Shown piece by piece: positions 11,756 to 12,285 of a DNA stretch of 12,285 nucleotides; position 1 is the first letter of the stretch, and the number at the start of each line of letters is the position of its first letter. The notes under the pieces are model-generated. The model saw only the letters and a list, made by a program, of their open reading frames with translations, had not been told where the DNA came from and ran no database searches. Source of the DNA: an uncultured Lachnospiraceae bacterium (GTDB lineage Bacteria > Bacillota > Clostridia > Lachnospirales > Lachnospiraceae). The stretch spans positions 1-12,285 of the forward strand of contig CACXFD010000088.1 of the NCBI GenBank assembly GCA_902766845.1, read 5' to 3'. The translations under genes were made by a program, and so were the position numbers.

Positions 11756-12285
11756 CAGCCGTTCAGCATTTCCACGAACGCTTCGATGCGGGTGCGGAGC
11801 TGTTCGGCGTCGGAGTCTTCGTAGTCGGTCTCCAGGCTCAGGACCGGGATGCCGGCCTCGTGCAGGGCCTGGGCCACGCCGCGCTTCTCGATGTCATACA
11901 GGCCGCAGAACTTCAGGCTGCAGTCGATGACGCCGTCCGCCTTGTACTCCTTCGCGAGCCGCAGGATATCCTCGACGCGGCCTTCGTTCGGCGTGAAGCA
12001 GGCGCAGTTGTTCTTCATATAGCGCCGGCTCAGGGCCATGAACTGCTCGTCGAGCGTGGTGCCGGTCTCATCGACCAGGTTCTCGAAGTAGCGCGTACCG
12101 GTGCACATCTCTTCGCAGACGACCACCGCGCCGCTGGTCTCGATGATGTTGTGCAGCTTCCAGTTCGGAACGGCCAGAGGCGTGCCGGTCAGCAGGATGC
12201 GCTTGGTGCCGGCCGGGACCACGGACACGCCGTCGCGGATGCGCTCCTCGAGCTCATCAGCCAGGCGGTTGCACATCTGGGCGCA
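11755..12285 (-). CDS. HgdB/YjiM-like double-cubane-cluster reductase, C-terminal part (cut by window edge)
   Basis: The open frame continues through the window edge, giving 176 residues of the C-terminal part of a 2-hydroxyacyl-CoA dehydratase-family protein. Signatures, counted from the Met at 12276, are RILLTGTPLAVPNWKLHNII (26-45), VVCEEMCTGTRYFENL (52-67) with Cys54 and Cys58, NNCACFTPNE (89-98), CSLKFCGLYDIE (119-130) and SLETDYEDSD..QLRTRIEAF (147-167). The many cysteines, including a CAQMC run at the window edge, and the GTRYFENL block fit the double-cubane anaerobic reductase (YjiM-like) branch rather than classical hydroxyglutaryl-CoA dehydratase. Such enzymes are activated by an ATP-dependent HgdC-type protein, not seen here. 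That ATG is an internal methionine; the true start lies outside. It heads the visible part of the yedF operon. Confidence 0.88.
   Translation of the reverse strand, partial: CAQMCNRLADELEERIRDGVSVVPAGTKRILLTGTPLAVPNWKLHNIIETSGAVVVCEEMCTGTRYFENLVDETGTTLDEQFMALSRRYMKNNCACFTPNEGRVEDILRLAKEYKADGVIDCSLKFCGLYDIEKRGVAQALHEAGIPVLSLETDYEDSDAEQLRTRIEAFVEMLNG

Overview
All genes read here lie on the minus strand of a GC-rich bacterial chromosome, so the window is read from high to low coordinates. Strong AGGAGG-type Shine-Dalgarno sites, a monofunctional aspartokinase with an apparent internal start for a beta subunit, a clostridial-style hom-lysC pair, a [4Fe-4S] aldo/keto reductase, a double-cubane-type HgdB relative, YedF and DUF3343 proteins all suggest a strict anaerobe, most likely a GC-rich member of the Clostridia. 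The sequence does not fix a genus. I see no rRNA, tRNA, CRISPR array, insertion sequence or phage gene.

Region A (12285 to about 9071) looks like one operon. It holds the C-terminal part of an HgdB/YjiM-like double-cubane reductase, a first DUF3343 protein (TGATG overlap), a class V aminotransferase-type cysteine desulfurase/selenocysteine lyase relative, the selenium-metabolism protein YedF and a second DUF3343 protein. I infer a sulfur- or selenium-trafficking module: the desulfurase takes S/Se from cysteine or selenocysteine, and the TusA-like YedF and the Cys-bearing DUF3343 proteins relay it. The enzyme served is unknown; the HgdB-like reductase is the nearest candidate.

Region B (about 8993 to 8424) is one uncharacterised 138-residue gene with its own extended -10 promoter and a roughly 109-nt leader. 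The leader holds an intrinsic-terminator-like hairpin nested inside a helix that frames the ribosome site, so the gene looks controlled by attenuation or leader folding.

Region C (8298 to 4161) starts at a promoter so close to the ATG that the mRNA should be leaderless. It encodes a HAD phosphatase, a ferredoxin-type aldo/keto reductase, a histidine phosphatase and two overlapping HypB-type nickel GTPases, and ends at a good intrinsic terminator. One HypB copy has lost the His of its metal site.

Region D (about 4173 to 1) holds hom, lysC, a small DUF2752 membrane protein and the 5' part of tex. The candidate hom promoter is embedded in the terminator of region C.

A recurring oddity is that several genes (aldo/keto reductase, the unknown gene, the second DUF3343 gene, and more weakly the histidine phosphatase) are followed by imperfect tandem copies of their own 3' ends, in three cases including the stop codon. 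Several spacers also carry strong GC hairpins with no T-tract.
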